From NCBI RefSeq assembly GCF_947242115.1, contig NC_074711.1, positions 60,693,309-60,757,308 of the forward strand: a stretch of DNA of 64,000 bases. Direction: 5' to 3'. The position numbers were made by a program, and so were the translations under genes. Shown in pieces: positions 43,876 through 55,565 of this stretch. Below the pieces are notes generated by a model. It did no database searches, had not been told where the DNA came from, and worked only from the letters and a program-made list of their open reading frames with translations. This DNA comes from Biomphalaria glabrata. Taxonomy: Eukaryota > Mollusca > Gastropoda > Planorbidae. Each line of letters starts with the position of its first letter. Position 1 is the stretch's first letter.

Positions 43876-44021
43876 ATGACATTACAGAAAATAACAAGCT
43901 ACGTCTAATTAATTAATCCTACGTGCATTCATTGATTTATATTTGAAACTAAAAGGGCACGCATTCGGAAGACTACGAAAAGAGGTTGCACTTTTAAACA
44001 TATTTCAACCACCACTTAGAC

Positions 44022-45508
44022 CAGGGGTGGGCAACCTTTTTCTTTCGAGGGCCGCATTTTAAAAAAATCAGGAATTGGGGGCTGCATATATATAATATGT
44101 ATTTACAACTTAGAAAATATACATGTATTAAACACTACCAATTGAGGAATAACAACAAGATTTAGCGATTTCTGAAACTAATTTTACGAATATTTTTTTA
44201 AATTTTGTTATTGCCTTTTTACATCACAACAATTTATCGTAACAGTTTCAGGATACTATTTTAATTAATGTAAAATGTCGGGCATAAGGTAACGGAACTG
44301 TGGTGGAACTAGCTAACTAGTTGTTATCCTTCTGACTGCTGTCAAATTAAGTCTGTCAGCATCGAGTTAGTCTTACACTTTTTTTTTCCAAACAAAAAAA
44401 AATGCTTGTTCACGATTTATGTGAACCCAAATAATGTAAAAATTTAGCATCAATTTTTTTAAAGTGTGGAAATACAGCTTCTGGCACCCATAAAACTCCC
44501 GTGGAAGGTCATAATTTGCTTTAAGGTATTTGGAATCAGCTTCTGCACTAAATGGTGAAGTGAGGATATTGAGAACTGGTTTCAAGATCTTGATGTCTTA
44601 AAATTTACATTTCAAATTCAACAAGTCTTGTATTTTTCAACGATTTTTCTAGAAACCTTTCAGCAAAGGAAAATGATTAAATCTGTTTTCACTTACTAGC
44701 CTGGAGAGATGGAAAAGTTTTCTTTGGAAAGATGTACATACATTTTATGTGCGAGCAACCCATTTCAAAGAAAAACATGAAGTCTATCTTCACTATTCAT
44801 TAGAAATATTAGTAACAAAGTCAAAGTCTATGTACTCAAAGAGCATAACAATGTCTTCCATGAGATCCTATATTCTTCTCAATACCTTGCCTACACTAAC
44901 TCAGCGGACACTGTGGTACCGAACATCGGAATGTTTTGTTTCCACACCTTCAAGTACTTTTCGGAACTGCCTGTGGTTAAGTCCCCTAGCTCTGATAAGT
45001 TACATCGCTGATAATTGGGTCAATAACATGCTGGATATTCAATGCAGTTTTTACAAACTTTCCCGTGTAGAGTTTAAAGATGGTATATTGTTCTTTAATT
45101 CATTTAAAAAAAAAACTGTTTTACTCAGTCAAAGCACGGGCTCCATCAGTTGTTACCCTTGCCATCTTGTTTCAAGCCAACTCAATACTTTCAACACAGT
45201 TCTTCATAGCATTGAATAAATACTGGCCTGAGTTTATGTCTTTGACTAAATGTTTAGAAATATTGCAAACAAGCATAATCTTCATTTGCTCTAACCTTTT
45301 TAGAATAACTTGCAGAGACAATGTTTCTTTAGCCTCTTCATCATATCTCAAGACATAAGAAGATATTTTAAATTATTTAATTTAATTTTTTTTCCTTTAT
45401 TATATGTTTGATCTGTGGGCACACCTGAATTTTGTAGGTGTTCGCGGGCCTCATAAAACACTCTGTCGGGCCGCATGTGGGCCGCGGGCCGTAAGTTGCC
45501 CACCCCTG
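44022..45508 (-). mobile_element. hAT transposon (1.49 kb) with perfect 8-bp duplication, inserted in a minisatellite unit
   Basis: The ends CAGGGGTGGGCAACCTTTTT and AAGTTGCCCACCCCTG are terminal inverted repeats. The flanks carry the exact duplication ACTTAGAC (44014-44021 and 45509-45516). The minus strand holds a broken transposase similar to GTF2IRD2/ZBED-type hAT proteins. The GGGCCGCAT-type subterminal sequence near both ends is typical of these elements. The insertion site is inside the first 64-bp unit of the array that continues at 45509. Confidence 0.95.
44373..45040 (-). pseudogene. hAT transposase remnant (GTF2IRD2/ZBED-like)
   Basis: The minus strand encodes LIRARGLNHRQFRKVLEG at about 44945-45000, matching the conserved N-xIRARxLNHRxF block of these transposases. 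Next comes a VRYHSVRWVSVGKVL-like block (for VRWLSRGKVL), and in the 70-codon frame at 44373-44585 KPVLNILTSPFSAEAD (for a ...LxLFxSPF... block). The frame changes several times. The BED finger and C-terminal hAT dimerisation region were not found. The plus-strand open frames at 44749-45358 are shadows. Confidence 0.75.
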
Positions 45509-46072
45509 ACTTAGACGATGATGAAATGGGAGCTACTACGGACCAAATAAAAACCTAAGCCTTTCAACCACCACTTAGACGATGATGAAATGGGAGCTAC
45601 TACGGACCAAATAAAAACCTAAGCCTTTCAACCACCACTTAGACGATGATGAAATGGGAGCTACTACGGACCAAATAAAAACCTAAGCCTTTCAACCACC
45701 ACTTAGACGATGATGAAATGGGAGCTACTACGGACCAAATAAAAACCTAAGCCTTTCAACCACCACTTAGACGATGATGAAATGGGAGCTACTACGGACC
45801 AAATAAAAACCTAAGCCTTTCAACCACCACTTAGACGATGATGAAATGGGAGCTACTACGGACCAAATAAAAACCTAAGCCTTTCAACCACCACTTAGAC
45901 GATGATGAAATGGGAGCTACTACGGACCAAATAAAAACCTAAGCCTTTCAACCACCACTTAAACGATGATGAAATGGGAGCTACTACGGACCAAATAATA
46001 ACCTAAAGCCTCTCAACCATCACTTAGACGATGATGAAATGGGAGCTACTACGGACCAAATAAAAACCTAGC
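45509..46072. repeat. 64-bp minisatellite, about 9 copies
   Basis: The unit contains ACTTAGACGATGATGAAATG and GGAGCTACTACGGACCAAAT. Eight or nine copies are nearly identical, and the last two have small changes. The sequence left of the hAT element (TTTCAACCACCACTTAGAC, 44003-44021) is the end of the preceding unit, so the transposon split a unit at the left border of the array. Confidence 0.97.
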
Positions 46073-46878
46073 CGTCTTTCGAGCACACTGAATAGCACGG
46101 ACAAATTCAATTGGTAATAACGCAACTGGCTTTTGATATCTGAACGTTGCAAAAGCAGGGACGGGCATAAAGCACAAACACAATAGCGGCTTTTTTTTTC
46201 CCAATTGTGGTAGTAGTTGATATAGAGTAATAGAGCGTAAATATATGCACATACGATGTTGAGGGAAGAAGCTTAAGATTGATAATAGCCTTTATAAGGC
46301 CCTGAAAGTTTTCTTTAAATATCCAAGCTAAAGTGAACTTGTTGAAGCAATATAGAGGGTCACATTTGATCAACAAAATCCTCTAGATACGTAACAATAT
46401 AGTTAAATAGCTCTCTATTTTGAGACATTAACTCTACTTAGTCTATTACTGTTTCAGTTCCATTGAAGTCTTGAAGAAATCTTTAAAATATTGTCCACGC
46501 CTGTGTAGGTCTTTTTAACTCTTTCTCTCCGTAATTATTTTTTTTTTACATTACGACGGATTTCTATATTTTACTGTTTCACTCCCCTGTTATGATTAAG
46601 CTTCAATAGCTTTGTCGTTTGTTATCAGAAAATGTTGTATTTGGTATGTGATTAAAGGGAAATGCATGATCTTTTTATACAACACAAAAAAGTTTATAGA
46701 ATTAAACATTAATTTAATTTAATGTGGTCCAATCAACGATGGTATCGTCAATTAAGAGAGTTAATAGGTTTAGGATAAGGTGTATATATTTCAATGTGGG
46801 GAAAAATTATTACTTTTCTTGTATTTTAACGTTTATTATTATTTACAAACAAAGCACTGTGTATATATGTATATATGA

Positions 46879-46918
<40 letters not shown>

Positions 46919-48019
46919 CAAAGCAGGTCATATTGGCCTAGACCCAATCTACCCATTTAAAAATAAGTTCAATAAAGGTACCAATGTGTGATCGAACCTA
47001 AAGTGTAAATGTAGATCCGGAATGAAAACTGTTTTACTTGTTTTACAAAGACACAATCTACAGAGTAAAACATGTTTCGCCCCGGGGAACATTCTTAGGA
47101 GGAAGACATCCATAAAACACGTTTAACGACATTTAACTTATTGAACGTAGATAAAATATTTGATACAGACCTACTTATAATTTTATGCTCAGACTATGTA
47201 GGCCTATCATCTACCATTCAATAACTTAATTTAATATCTCGTTATAAAGGGGATAAATGGGAAATACTTTTAACGCAAAAGATTATGTTTACACTGGGCA
47301 TGTGTGATCCTTCTGTGGTTCTCCATTTCCTGAAAAAGTAAGTGCTTATGCAAAAACTTGATAAAACATTGTGACACTGAAAGCGACACTCGTGTCAACA
47401 CTTTCAGACGATTAAGTAACTCGGCAACGAAACTGGAACATAGCAACCAAAGTAATTAGAACAGGTGTCTTCTCGTTGGTGAGTTGGCCATCAATGGCGG
47501 ATAAATCTATACAGACAGCTAGCTTGATGTATCCGGTGTACGAATGTATTGATAAGCTATGACTTTTTTATATATACGATAATTTGTGTTGCCCTTTTTA
47601 GCAATGTAAAATGAGAATTCTAAGATATTTGTTGGAGCACACACACACATAAATGATGTTATATAGTTGGCAAAAGTAATCTTTCAATGTGAATCTAGTC
47701 TATTTCACAATCGCTCCTGGTTTTACTTTTTCTACTTTATTACATTTAGTTAGGATATCTTCTATTGCCTCCACATTTCCCCCGTATCGCTTTATCTTCT
47801 TTTCCTTACTAAGATGCTGTATTGTATTGATTAATGAATGTCACCCGAATCTTAATCAAAATGTAGGCCTCAATAAAGAACAGACTAATGTGATAATGTA
47901 TCGCGCTCATCTCTACTACATGTAATGAACCGTTAATTATACACGTCCTACAACAATGTAATTCTTATACGACTGCAAGTCTTGGATTATAACAGAGTTG
48001 GAAAGTACATTTCTAGACA
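46073..48019. other. Intergenic stretch with (TG)n
   Basis: (TG)n at about 46879-46917. No gene recognised. Open frames near 46049-46376 and 47689-47925 carry no domain I know. Confidence 0.45.
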
Positions 48020-48180
48020 AAGGCTAAATACCTGGCTCAGCCATGAATTGTTATAAAATCCTTAAAACTTGCGAAGACCTTTCTGCAAGGAACAGTAACA
48101 GATAAGAGGCTGCTAAAGAAACAATGGAAAGACATATCTCTGAGGCGCTATGGATAGCTAGAAAAAAGAGTAAAAAGGAT
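48020..48180 (+). mobile_element. LINE C-terminal scrap (GLAKTFLQGTVP family)
   Basis: LAKTFLQGTVTDK is encoded near 48067-48105, followed by a basic region and WKDISLRRYG. It matches AKTFLQGTVPGKRRRGRQ in the copy at 60385. Short and degraded. Confidence 0.6.
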
Positions 48181-49165
48181 GGAGGAGGGGGGCTGGTAAA
48201 CTCATTATAGTTTTTATGCAAATCAATGCACTTTGCACATTTTCTCTGATTAGTTAAATAATACTACAACTGCGTAGATTCTTTACAGTGATTCAATTGA
48301 AGAGCTTGTTTTATATGTGTGCGTGTGTGTGTGAGGGGGGGTGTATGTCTACAACAAATGATTCATTTATTTCTTATCAGTGGATAACCCGTTATAGTAC
48401 GAGTTTGTTTTGAAGTACATGTATTGTTTACACCAAGCTCTCATCATAGGCTCAGCCTTTAGAAGAAGTCTATATTTATTGACCAAAACAGTGGCGAAGC
48501 AAGGATGATTATTGTGGGCGGTCCGCCTTGATGGATGAAAAATATCAAGAAAGTGATTTTAAAAAAAGTAGCGGGGGTTGAGAAAAAAATGTCAACATTT
48601 ACTCGGGCAACTCTTCATGGACTGTGTCCAGTTTTCTACAATTACTGCTTCATTGGTTTATCCAGTTCAAAATCTAATTGAGATACTAAGGTTTCAAAGT
48701 CTGATTTGGAAATTCTCCTACTATTTATAAAAGTATCCCATCCATTATTTTCAGAAGTGCAATATTATTGTGCTTAAATTTAATATACATCTCCTGCATG
48801 CATATCGTTCTTATTCAATCCTAGGTTAGACACTTGATATATCTGTTACTGTTATACAAAATTAATTTTTTTTTAAATATGTAATTAGGTTATTTTAAAT
48901 CAAAATGGTAGAAACTGATAGAAATTATATAATAAACTTTGATCACAAATATGAAAAAGTTTTACAAGATAATCAAATAATTCTTAGACATCACATATAA
49001 TTAAAAAAAAAAAGAGAATGAGAAAAACAAATTGAAAAGAATTAAAACTATGCTATAAACGATATATCAGAGATTTACATTTTAAAAATTTGTCCCCAAT
49101 AAATTTTATTTTACTGCGAGTCAATACAAGTAACATTGTTACATATAATTAGTAAGGAGAGAGAG
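48181..49165. other. Intergenic stretch with a possible hAT end
   Basis: CAGTGGCGAAGCAAGGATG at about 48491 resembles the left end of the hAT element at 18459 (CAGTGGCGTAAC). No partner end or duplication was found. No gene recognised. Confidence 0.4.
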
Positions 49166-49232
49166 AGAGAGAGATCTGAACTCGGGATATTCTCTCATCC
49201 CGGACCAGCTACGCCATAACTGTAACACTCAT
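49158..49232 (-). mobile_element. tRNA-derived SINE head (truncated)
   Basis: On the minus strand an A-box-like TGGCGTAGCTGG lies about 30 bases before a B-box-like GAGTTCAGATC, followed by a (TC)n tract. The arrangement suggests a tRNA-derived SINE head. The B box is degenerate, so an intact tRNA gene is unlikely. Confidence 0.4.
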
Positions 49233-51369
49233 GTCAATATGACAAACTAGGAGGTGGCATGGTAATACTGTCATTGTGACTGGCATACAAACATCGGAAA
49301 GCCTTGACCTCTTAGGTGATAAACTTTCATTCAGAAGAGAACTCGACGCAGACAGACGCAGAGAATCTACGAGACATCGCTTTACCGTGACCAAAGTCGG
49401 CGTCCGCGTCGAGGTACTGTAATTCACCACGGCTAATTATGTTCTTTCTTTAAGTACATTTGTACTACAACCTGTGCCCCATGAAATGGTTGTCATATAT
49501 AAACTACACATGCAATGCTTTATATATGCTGATAGGGGCTTAGAGGGAATAAATAGGGCAATGTGGGGGAAAAAAGGTTGTCCTCTTTTAAGACAGATGA
49601 GGAGATTAGTATATTACAAACTTCTTTATAATTGTCCTAATTATTACCTCATCATATCGTTTTGGGGTTTTACTTTTTTAATGAATATTTTTTTATGATG
49701 CGATGTGTTTTTAGGGATTAAATATTAAATATAAAATATTAAATACATCCTGGCGTAGCCTATATATATAGGTAAAACCTAGTGTTTTATTTTCCATGAG
49801 TTCAAAAATAATTATAAGTCGCATGACTTAAGGTTCCCGGATTAAAAAAGGGGAACGATGTATACAAGAACGAGCATGAAAGATAATATTCTTGTTTGTA
49901 TTCTGACAATTGGTGTCTGCATTGGGAAACGGTTAGAAACAAGCTGGTCTGTCACGACAGTAGGCTATACTGTGGATCCCTTTGATTGAAAAGTAAATCC
50001 TAACTGAGTAGGCCTATCAACTTGAAGCTTTGCAAAAATGAACTGCTAAAAACTGTACGACAACGGAGTTTACACGACCTCGCTACAGTTCCGCCCTATA
50101 AGTCATGAAAGGGTTATTGACTATAACTGAAGACTATCATATGGCCTATAAAACGACCACCTGTTTCCATAGTTCCGAACATTTGATGGTTGAGAAAACT
50201 TTATACAACATACGAGGGGATCAGTATATTGACAAACTTACAGAAGGCTATCCCATTTAGTAAACTGTGGCAGAGTTCGGGAATAGTCATAGAATCTACG
50301 TAATGATATCGTTCTCTAGTACTAGTTGGGCCAATTGGAACAGCATTTTCAGTCCTGGTAAAAGAGATGAAATCTAAATTCTTTTTGACTTCTTTTTTGT
50401 TAGCAACAAATTATACGAAATAAAATAAAAAGATTTTCTGTTAACACCCTGTCACACACACACAAACATTTTTTATTTACATTTATTGTTTCACAAAATT
50501 GTGTTGCGTGATATATAGACTAGTACCATGACATTTCATGGTAGATCTTTAGTATGTTTAGTCATGCATGTACGCGTTTTATGTAACACAAAAAAATGTT
50601 TTTTCCAAGCAAACCAGAGTTCCTTTGACAAGTTATGTAATATCTTTCCTCAATTTATATAACATTTCTACCATCCTCTTATTCGCATGATTCCAGATCA
50701 TTCTTATAGAGTAAAGAAAAATAAGGATCACATTCAAGAGAAAGTCTTAAAGCAAACAAACATTTCTACTTGTCAAATGTTACAAACCTATTAATTTTTT
50801 TTTACATTATTATTATTTAAAGATTAGCAAAAACAATAAGAATAAAAATCAATGACGAAATAAAAAACTGTTTTTTGCATTCTACACCTTGGAAGTACAA
50901 ATAGTCCACCCTTTGAAAAGCTTTGTTTTTTTAAAGTTACCCTTCCTTCTTACCCGGAGAAGTTTTTACATGATCGTTCGTTCGATCTAGTCTCTTATCT
51001 AGGAAAACAGACAAGCGCATAGCAAGACAACCGCGTACAGACTTTGAAATATTTTCATCGCCAGGTTGTCAGAGACAGAGATGTAGTTGGGTGGTGTCAT
51101 TTTCAGTGCTATAGTAGACGCAATTTAGTACCCTGGTTATACAAAATAAGACTGATCTGCGTGCATAATAGCAATAAAATAATACAAATAAAATAACTAG
51201 CAAGCTACCTACCTTTCCAAAAAATATATGAAAACAATAAAAAAATCCCCAAGAAATGAAACAAACAGAAGGAAAGACTTGAATTTGTTTAATGTTGAAC
51301 ACAAGATATATAGCTAAGTTGAATCAACATTCTAAAGGGTTTTTTTTTTTTAAATATAGGGGTGGGGAG
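49233..51369. other. Intergenic stretch, nothing firm
   Basis: A slightly GC-richer block at 49240-49430 has short open frames on both strands without a recognised domain. The remainder is AT-rich. Confidence 0.4.
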
Positions 51370-51384
51370 GAAAAAAGTAGGACC

Positions 51385-51720
51385 TAGATACCGTATATGT
51401 GTGCGCGCGCGATGTGACACAGTGTCGACTACTCGCCCAACTCCAGCTACTTCACCTGACAACCCAGAATACACCTGAATATCGCGACGTCGCAAAATAT
51501 CGGCTTTTTTTTTTTTTCCTCTTATAAAACCTCCCGCGCTGTGGGTCGACGCGTGATTCTTGGGCACGAAGCGAAACGTTTGTGTATAGTCGGGTAGTTA
51601 GGCAGGGTGGGGGGAGATAGCGGGGCGGGTCAAAGAAGGAAAAGAATGTCGTGGAATGGAAATCGGGGTACAAGAGGGTGAGGCGGTGAGCCTTGATCGT
51701 ATTTTTAGAAAATAGCGTCA
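51385..51720 (-). promoter_or_regulatory. CpG-rich block with TATA-like sequence, possible promoter
   Basis: CpG dinucleotides cluster here (CGCGCGCG, ATCGCGACGTCGC, CCCGCGC, GTCGACGCG, CGGGGCGGG), unlike the flanks. A CTTATAAAACC lies near 51520 on the plus strand. A long T-run interrupts the block at 51504-51518. No first exon was identified on either strand, so the function and the strand given are conjecture. Confidence 0.3.
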
Positions 51721-52794
51721 ACGTCAACCAGCCGTGAACTTGCCCTGGGTAGGATCACGACATTTTATGGATTGACCCACTTTCTAAGTGCTTTATACAT
51801 ATTGTGTTGTTGGTAACGAAGCAGGCGACTGAAAAAATTAAGAGATACCAGAGTTCTTGAAATACAATTCAGAACAGAGAAAAGTGTAGACCTACAGTTA
51901 GTTGTTTTGTTTGTTTGGGAAGGGGGGGGGGTTGTTGAAAATCGAAGCAATCTTCGTGTGCTATATCAATTGAATGTAATCGATTGTTTCATAACTTCAC
52001 ACAATAACATTCACAGTGGAAACAAGCTACTAAACGTTCATTTTTTATCTTTATAAAAATAAGTCTTAAAGAACAGAACCTAAAAACAAAACAAAACATA
52101 TAGATCTAGAGCTACAAGTGTATCGACCTATTAATCTTCACCTATGCATGTAGGCCTATAAGTACATGAATAGAAAACAAAAGAACCGCTTCTCCCTTGG
52201 TGCTCTGGCAAGAGACGTCAGATGAATTGAGCGACAAAGTAGGCCTACAGCTACACCTAACACTTCGTTTAGAATGCTAGCTGTAGATCTAGATCTGAGA
52301 GGAACTGCAAATGGTAACAGAGAAGGAAGGAAGATACTAACAACTCCTGTATTGCTGTGACAAGAAACAAGCTGTTAATGGCGTAATGCTTTACATAGAT
52401 TTCATAGAAGACCTAGATCTATATAGGCCTAATTTTTTGCTTTTTGTCTAACATACAGATCTACACCTGACACCCAAGTCTCTATTACTTTGTATATAAA
52501 TGTCCAACATGTGACATTTAAGAAGTCAGTACGAAGTAATTGATTATTTTAATGTGTAGGCCTACATATATATGCTATAGATTCAGATCTGTCTGTTGGG
52601 AAATGAGACACTCCTTAAATGTTAATTTCTAAAGTGTAGCCAAACTTTCATAAATAGCGCCTTAGGGAAGTACAGCTAGATATATCACGAGAAATTAAAT
52701 TGTAGGCCTATAGTGTTAACGACTTTAAATGATAATTTACTTATTTTGAAAAAAAAGTTATTTCTTATCTTGTGCTACGCGTGTTCCTGGGTCA
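51721..52794. other. Intergenic stretch with a TAGGCCTA cluster
   Basis: Five TAGGCCTA palindromes lie between 52151 and 52710 (at 52151, 52240, 52424, 52557 and 52703), together with several AGATCTAG-like words. No gene recognised. Confidence 0.5.
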
Positions 52795-52925
52795 ACCTAG
52801 TCATGCATGTTAATTAATGACTTAAATTCTGCCAAGTCATTGGTTTTCCTGGTTGACTCAGGCAACCCACTCCATGCTCTAATAGCACTACAAAAAAAAA
52901 GGAGCATTTGTACAAATTATAATGA
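52795..52925 (-). mobile_element. CR1/L2-type LINE, short 3'-region fragment
   Basis: CTAGTCATGCATGTTAATTA, CTGCCAAGTCATTGGTTTTC and GGAGCATTTGTACAAATT match 25797-25915 of the long LINE. The terminal 60 bases are missing, and both ends stop abruptly. Confidence 0.85.
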
Positions 52926-53407
52926 TCATAATCTAATAATTCTAATAATGATAATAATGTTGTAGACATGACGAGTATCTATTAGTTACTAAAACAAGTT
53001 TGATTCACTGTGTGACTGAGTGGTGAAAAACGTTTGGTGGCTGTTCAAATTTCGATTGATACAAACAGTTGTAATGCGAGATTTAACTGAATCTGAATAG
53101 TAAATAGAGGGCGGTGATAGTAAAAAAAAAAAGTAGGCTAATTATTATTTATTATTTTTGTTTACAGTAAGCGAATATAAGCTATGAGTGATCAAACAAT
53201 TAGGCATAGTTCTGAAAGGCCAACAAGACATGTGTCTTTGCCTGATGACAATTGAATTTCTTAAATATTTTCTTCTATGACATAAAGGGATAAACTCTAA
53301 TCATACATAATTCTTCGTTCTCATTCATTATTATGTTGGACAGTTGGAGTTGATTTGGTCAAAGATAGAGTTTTAATGCTGTTGGTTTTGTGTAATTTAA
53401 AAGTAAA
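52926..53407. other. AT-rich intergenic stretch, nothing recognised
   Basis: No gene or repeat recognised. Confidence 0.4.
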
Positions 53408-53668
53408 GTATAGTAACCCTTTCAGACCTATAATATTATATAGGGCATATGAAAAGGTCATCTGTTTCTATAATAGAGCCGATGGTTAACGAGGGCGTCA
53501 TTTGACCAGCACAACGACCAGCAGTCTTTACTTTCCCCAACTAAAGTCAGGTATCCATTAGATTTGTGTAGACTCAGGGACGTTCAAAATTCAAGTCTTA
53601 CCGAGATTCGAACCCGAGCCCTTTCGGTTGGGGAGTCAAGTGTTTACCACTACAGCCACCGCCTCAAT
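53408..53668 (-). mobile_element. tRNA-derived SINE
   Basis: Read on the minus strand, a tRNA-like head has an A box (GTGGCTGTAGTGGTAAA) and a B box (GGGTTCGAATCTCGGT). It is followed by a body with GGTACC-like TGGATACCTGACTTTAGTTG and TCGTTGTGCTGGTCAAATGA, and the tail AGGTCTGAAAGGGTTACT. The body matches the copy at 61106-61368. About 260 bp. It is a polymerase III-type SINE; the intact boxes suggest it was transcribable when inserted. Confidence 0.88.
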
Positions 53669-54234
53669 TTAGTGAGACTAAATTTTAATTAGGGGGAAAT
53701 GGGAGGAGACAATCAGTTGTGAGAAATAAACTTTTACATTGGGGGGAAGGATAAAACATTACTGGAAGCAAATATTTACATTTAAGTCACACTGCGGCTC
53801 ACTCATTTATTCACCTTTATTTTCACTTAATGACTCACTTTTTTTCCATCATAGACAGAGATACCCTTGCTCATTTACTTACCCTAACCCTAACCCTTAC
53901 TTTATGAGATAATCTAATATATAAAGTAGAGTGTAAGGTAAGGAGTAACTATGTATGTCCCGCATTGAAATCAAAACCGTTTGACTATTAAATATATATA
54001 AATATAATAGTTTTCACTTCTTTCTTGGCTCGCGGAGTTTTATACTTTGTGACACTAAACTAGTTCTTGAAAGAAACACCACATAGTATTTTTGTTTTTT
54101 TTAATCTAAACTACCTTCTAATGATGTCATCTGACCCGTGATCAAAGGTAAAGCACTTGCTCTTTGAGACATAAAAGATTCAAGAGTGATTTCTAAGGAT
54201 CGATCAACTATTGAAACTCGACTACTTCTTGCTT
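53669..54234. other. Intergenic stretch with a telomere-like triplet
   Basis: ACCCTAACCCTAACCC at about 53881-53896 is two and a half copies of the animal telomere repeat, too short to call a telomeric insertion. Nothing else recognised. Confidence 0.4.
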
Positions 54235-54440
54235 GTTTGAATTCTATCAGGTTGATGACTTTAGTGATGTCCTTCTTTGTGAGTTCGTTCAATCTTGATT
54301 GTTTTAATTCTATCAGGTTGATGACTTTAGTGATGTCCTTCTTTGTGAGTTCGTTCAATCTTGATTGTTTTAATTCTATCAGGTTGATGACTTTAGTGAT
54401 GTCCTTCTTTGTGAGTTCGTTCAATCTTGATTGTTTAAAT
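54235..54440. repeat. 66-bp tandem repeat, 3 copies, open in frame
   Basis: The unit begins ATTCTATCAGGTTGATGACT and repeats at 66-bp spacing with almost no change. On the minus strand each unit reads NELTKKDITKVINLIELKQS, and the frame stays open for 107 codons, continuing into RSSRVSIVDRSLEITLESFM. It may be a fragment of a real protein with a 22-residue repeat, but no start, splice site or family could be recognised. Confidence 0.7.
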
Positions 54441-55139
54441 TAAGACTTGTAAATTGTATCTGTAGGCTTAGATTTAGATCATTATCTATATTCAATACAT
54501 TCCTCATTGATCATAAAGGAGTAATACAGCTTTGTAAATTTAAAACTGTAGGGGGGGGGAGTGAATAGATAACTGAAATTTTAAGTAGTAATTGTTTTTT
54601 TTTTTTTTTGGTCATGGTCGAGCATAGATATTGAAACTCTTAATCAGTATGCAATAAAGACATATGATTAAACGTAATAATTAATATTTAAAAAGAAAAC
54701 AACAACACGTTAAGCCAATCTGTGATCGTGTTAACGATGAACGAGCTAAGACCACGCCTGAATAGATGGCTACCAGTGTATAAACAATTCTATTGCGTGT
54801 ATTATGCACAGATCCATGAACAGTGTCACGACTTTTAGGCTTCATTAGCGATGGTTATTGCAATTTTAATATCATTAGGTTTGTCAATGTGGGTAGAGGG
54901 AATCAGATCTAAGTGCGTACTTTTTTTTTATCTCTTTCACAAACGAAGGTCATTGTAGCATTCATTCAATTAAGAGTTAGCAACTACACATGGAATTACA
55001 AATACATAGAACAGAATCTACATATTGGCGCTTTAACCAATGTAACAATTTAATAGTTTTTTTATGTGAGACAAATGTCATCCCGATGCCCACAAATCAG
55101 TCTGTTTATTTTATACATTTCAAGATTTGTGTTCAGTCT
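54441..55139. other. AT-rich intergenic stretch, nothing recognised
   Basis: G-run near 54552-54559 and T-run near 54596-54610. No gene recognised. Confidence 0.4.
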
Positions 55140-55370
55140 ACTTTTGCGCTATAAATATCGACTCAGGCGCTATTGCTCTCTCACTGCCATAGAGGAAAGA
55201 TGCTGGCTGCAGATGGTCTCGGAAAGAGGCAGCTGGAAATGGAGAGCTCTCACGAAGACCGCGGAACACAAATTTGAGGTCCAAAGAAAAGCTTATGTAG
55301 ACAACGGCTTTGTCTGCATCAGGTGTGGAAAAATATTCAGGTCAAATGTGAAATACTTAACTCATTCTTA
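55140..55370 (+). mobile_element. LINE C-terminal tail with C2H2-type finger
   Basis: The plus frame ends ERGSWKWRALTKTAEHKFEV and DNGFVCIRCGKIFRSNVKYL, then THS and a stop. The order aromatic-basic block (RGxWR.L), linker, VCxxCGKxFRSxxxxxxH is the C-terminus of an invertebrate non-LTR retrotransposon group that ends in a single zinc finger. It differs from the finger at 17454. The reverse transcriptase is absent. Confidence 0.65.
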
Positions 55371-55565
55371 ATATTTGGAACCGAAGACATTGCCATTCAT
55401 TGAATTTGAATTATATAGCTTATAACAGTTTGATATATAGTGTGTGTTCTCTCTTAAATAGACTCCAATCGGTGCAACCCAAACATCCCATTAATTTGAA
55501 GATAATTTATGTAGTCCGTTCTTTTGGCATCAAAACAGATAAGGCTGGAGTCTATTTCTTTTTCG

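Noticed and set aside
43544-43897. Minus-strand frames encoding MLCSMFYVML-like hydrophobic repeats
   Set aside because: Products of the ACATA-type repeat, open in all three frames.
44749-45358. 156- and 92-codon plus frames
   Set aside because: Shadows opposite the broken hAT transposase, which reads on the minus strand.
53878-53898. Telomere-like CCCTAA repeats
   Set aside because: Only two and a half units, within chance expectation for an AT-rich window and too short for a telomeric insertion.
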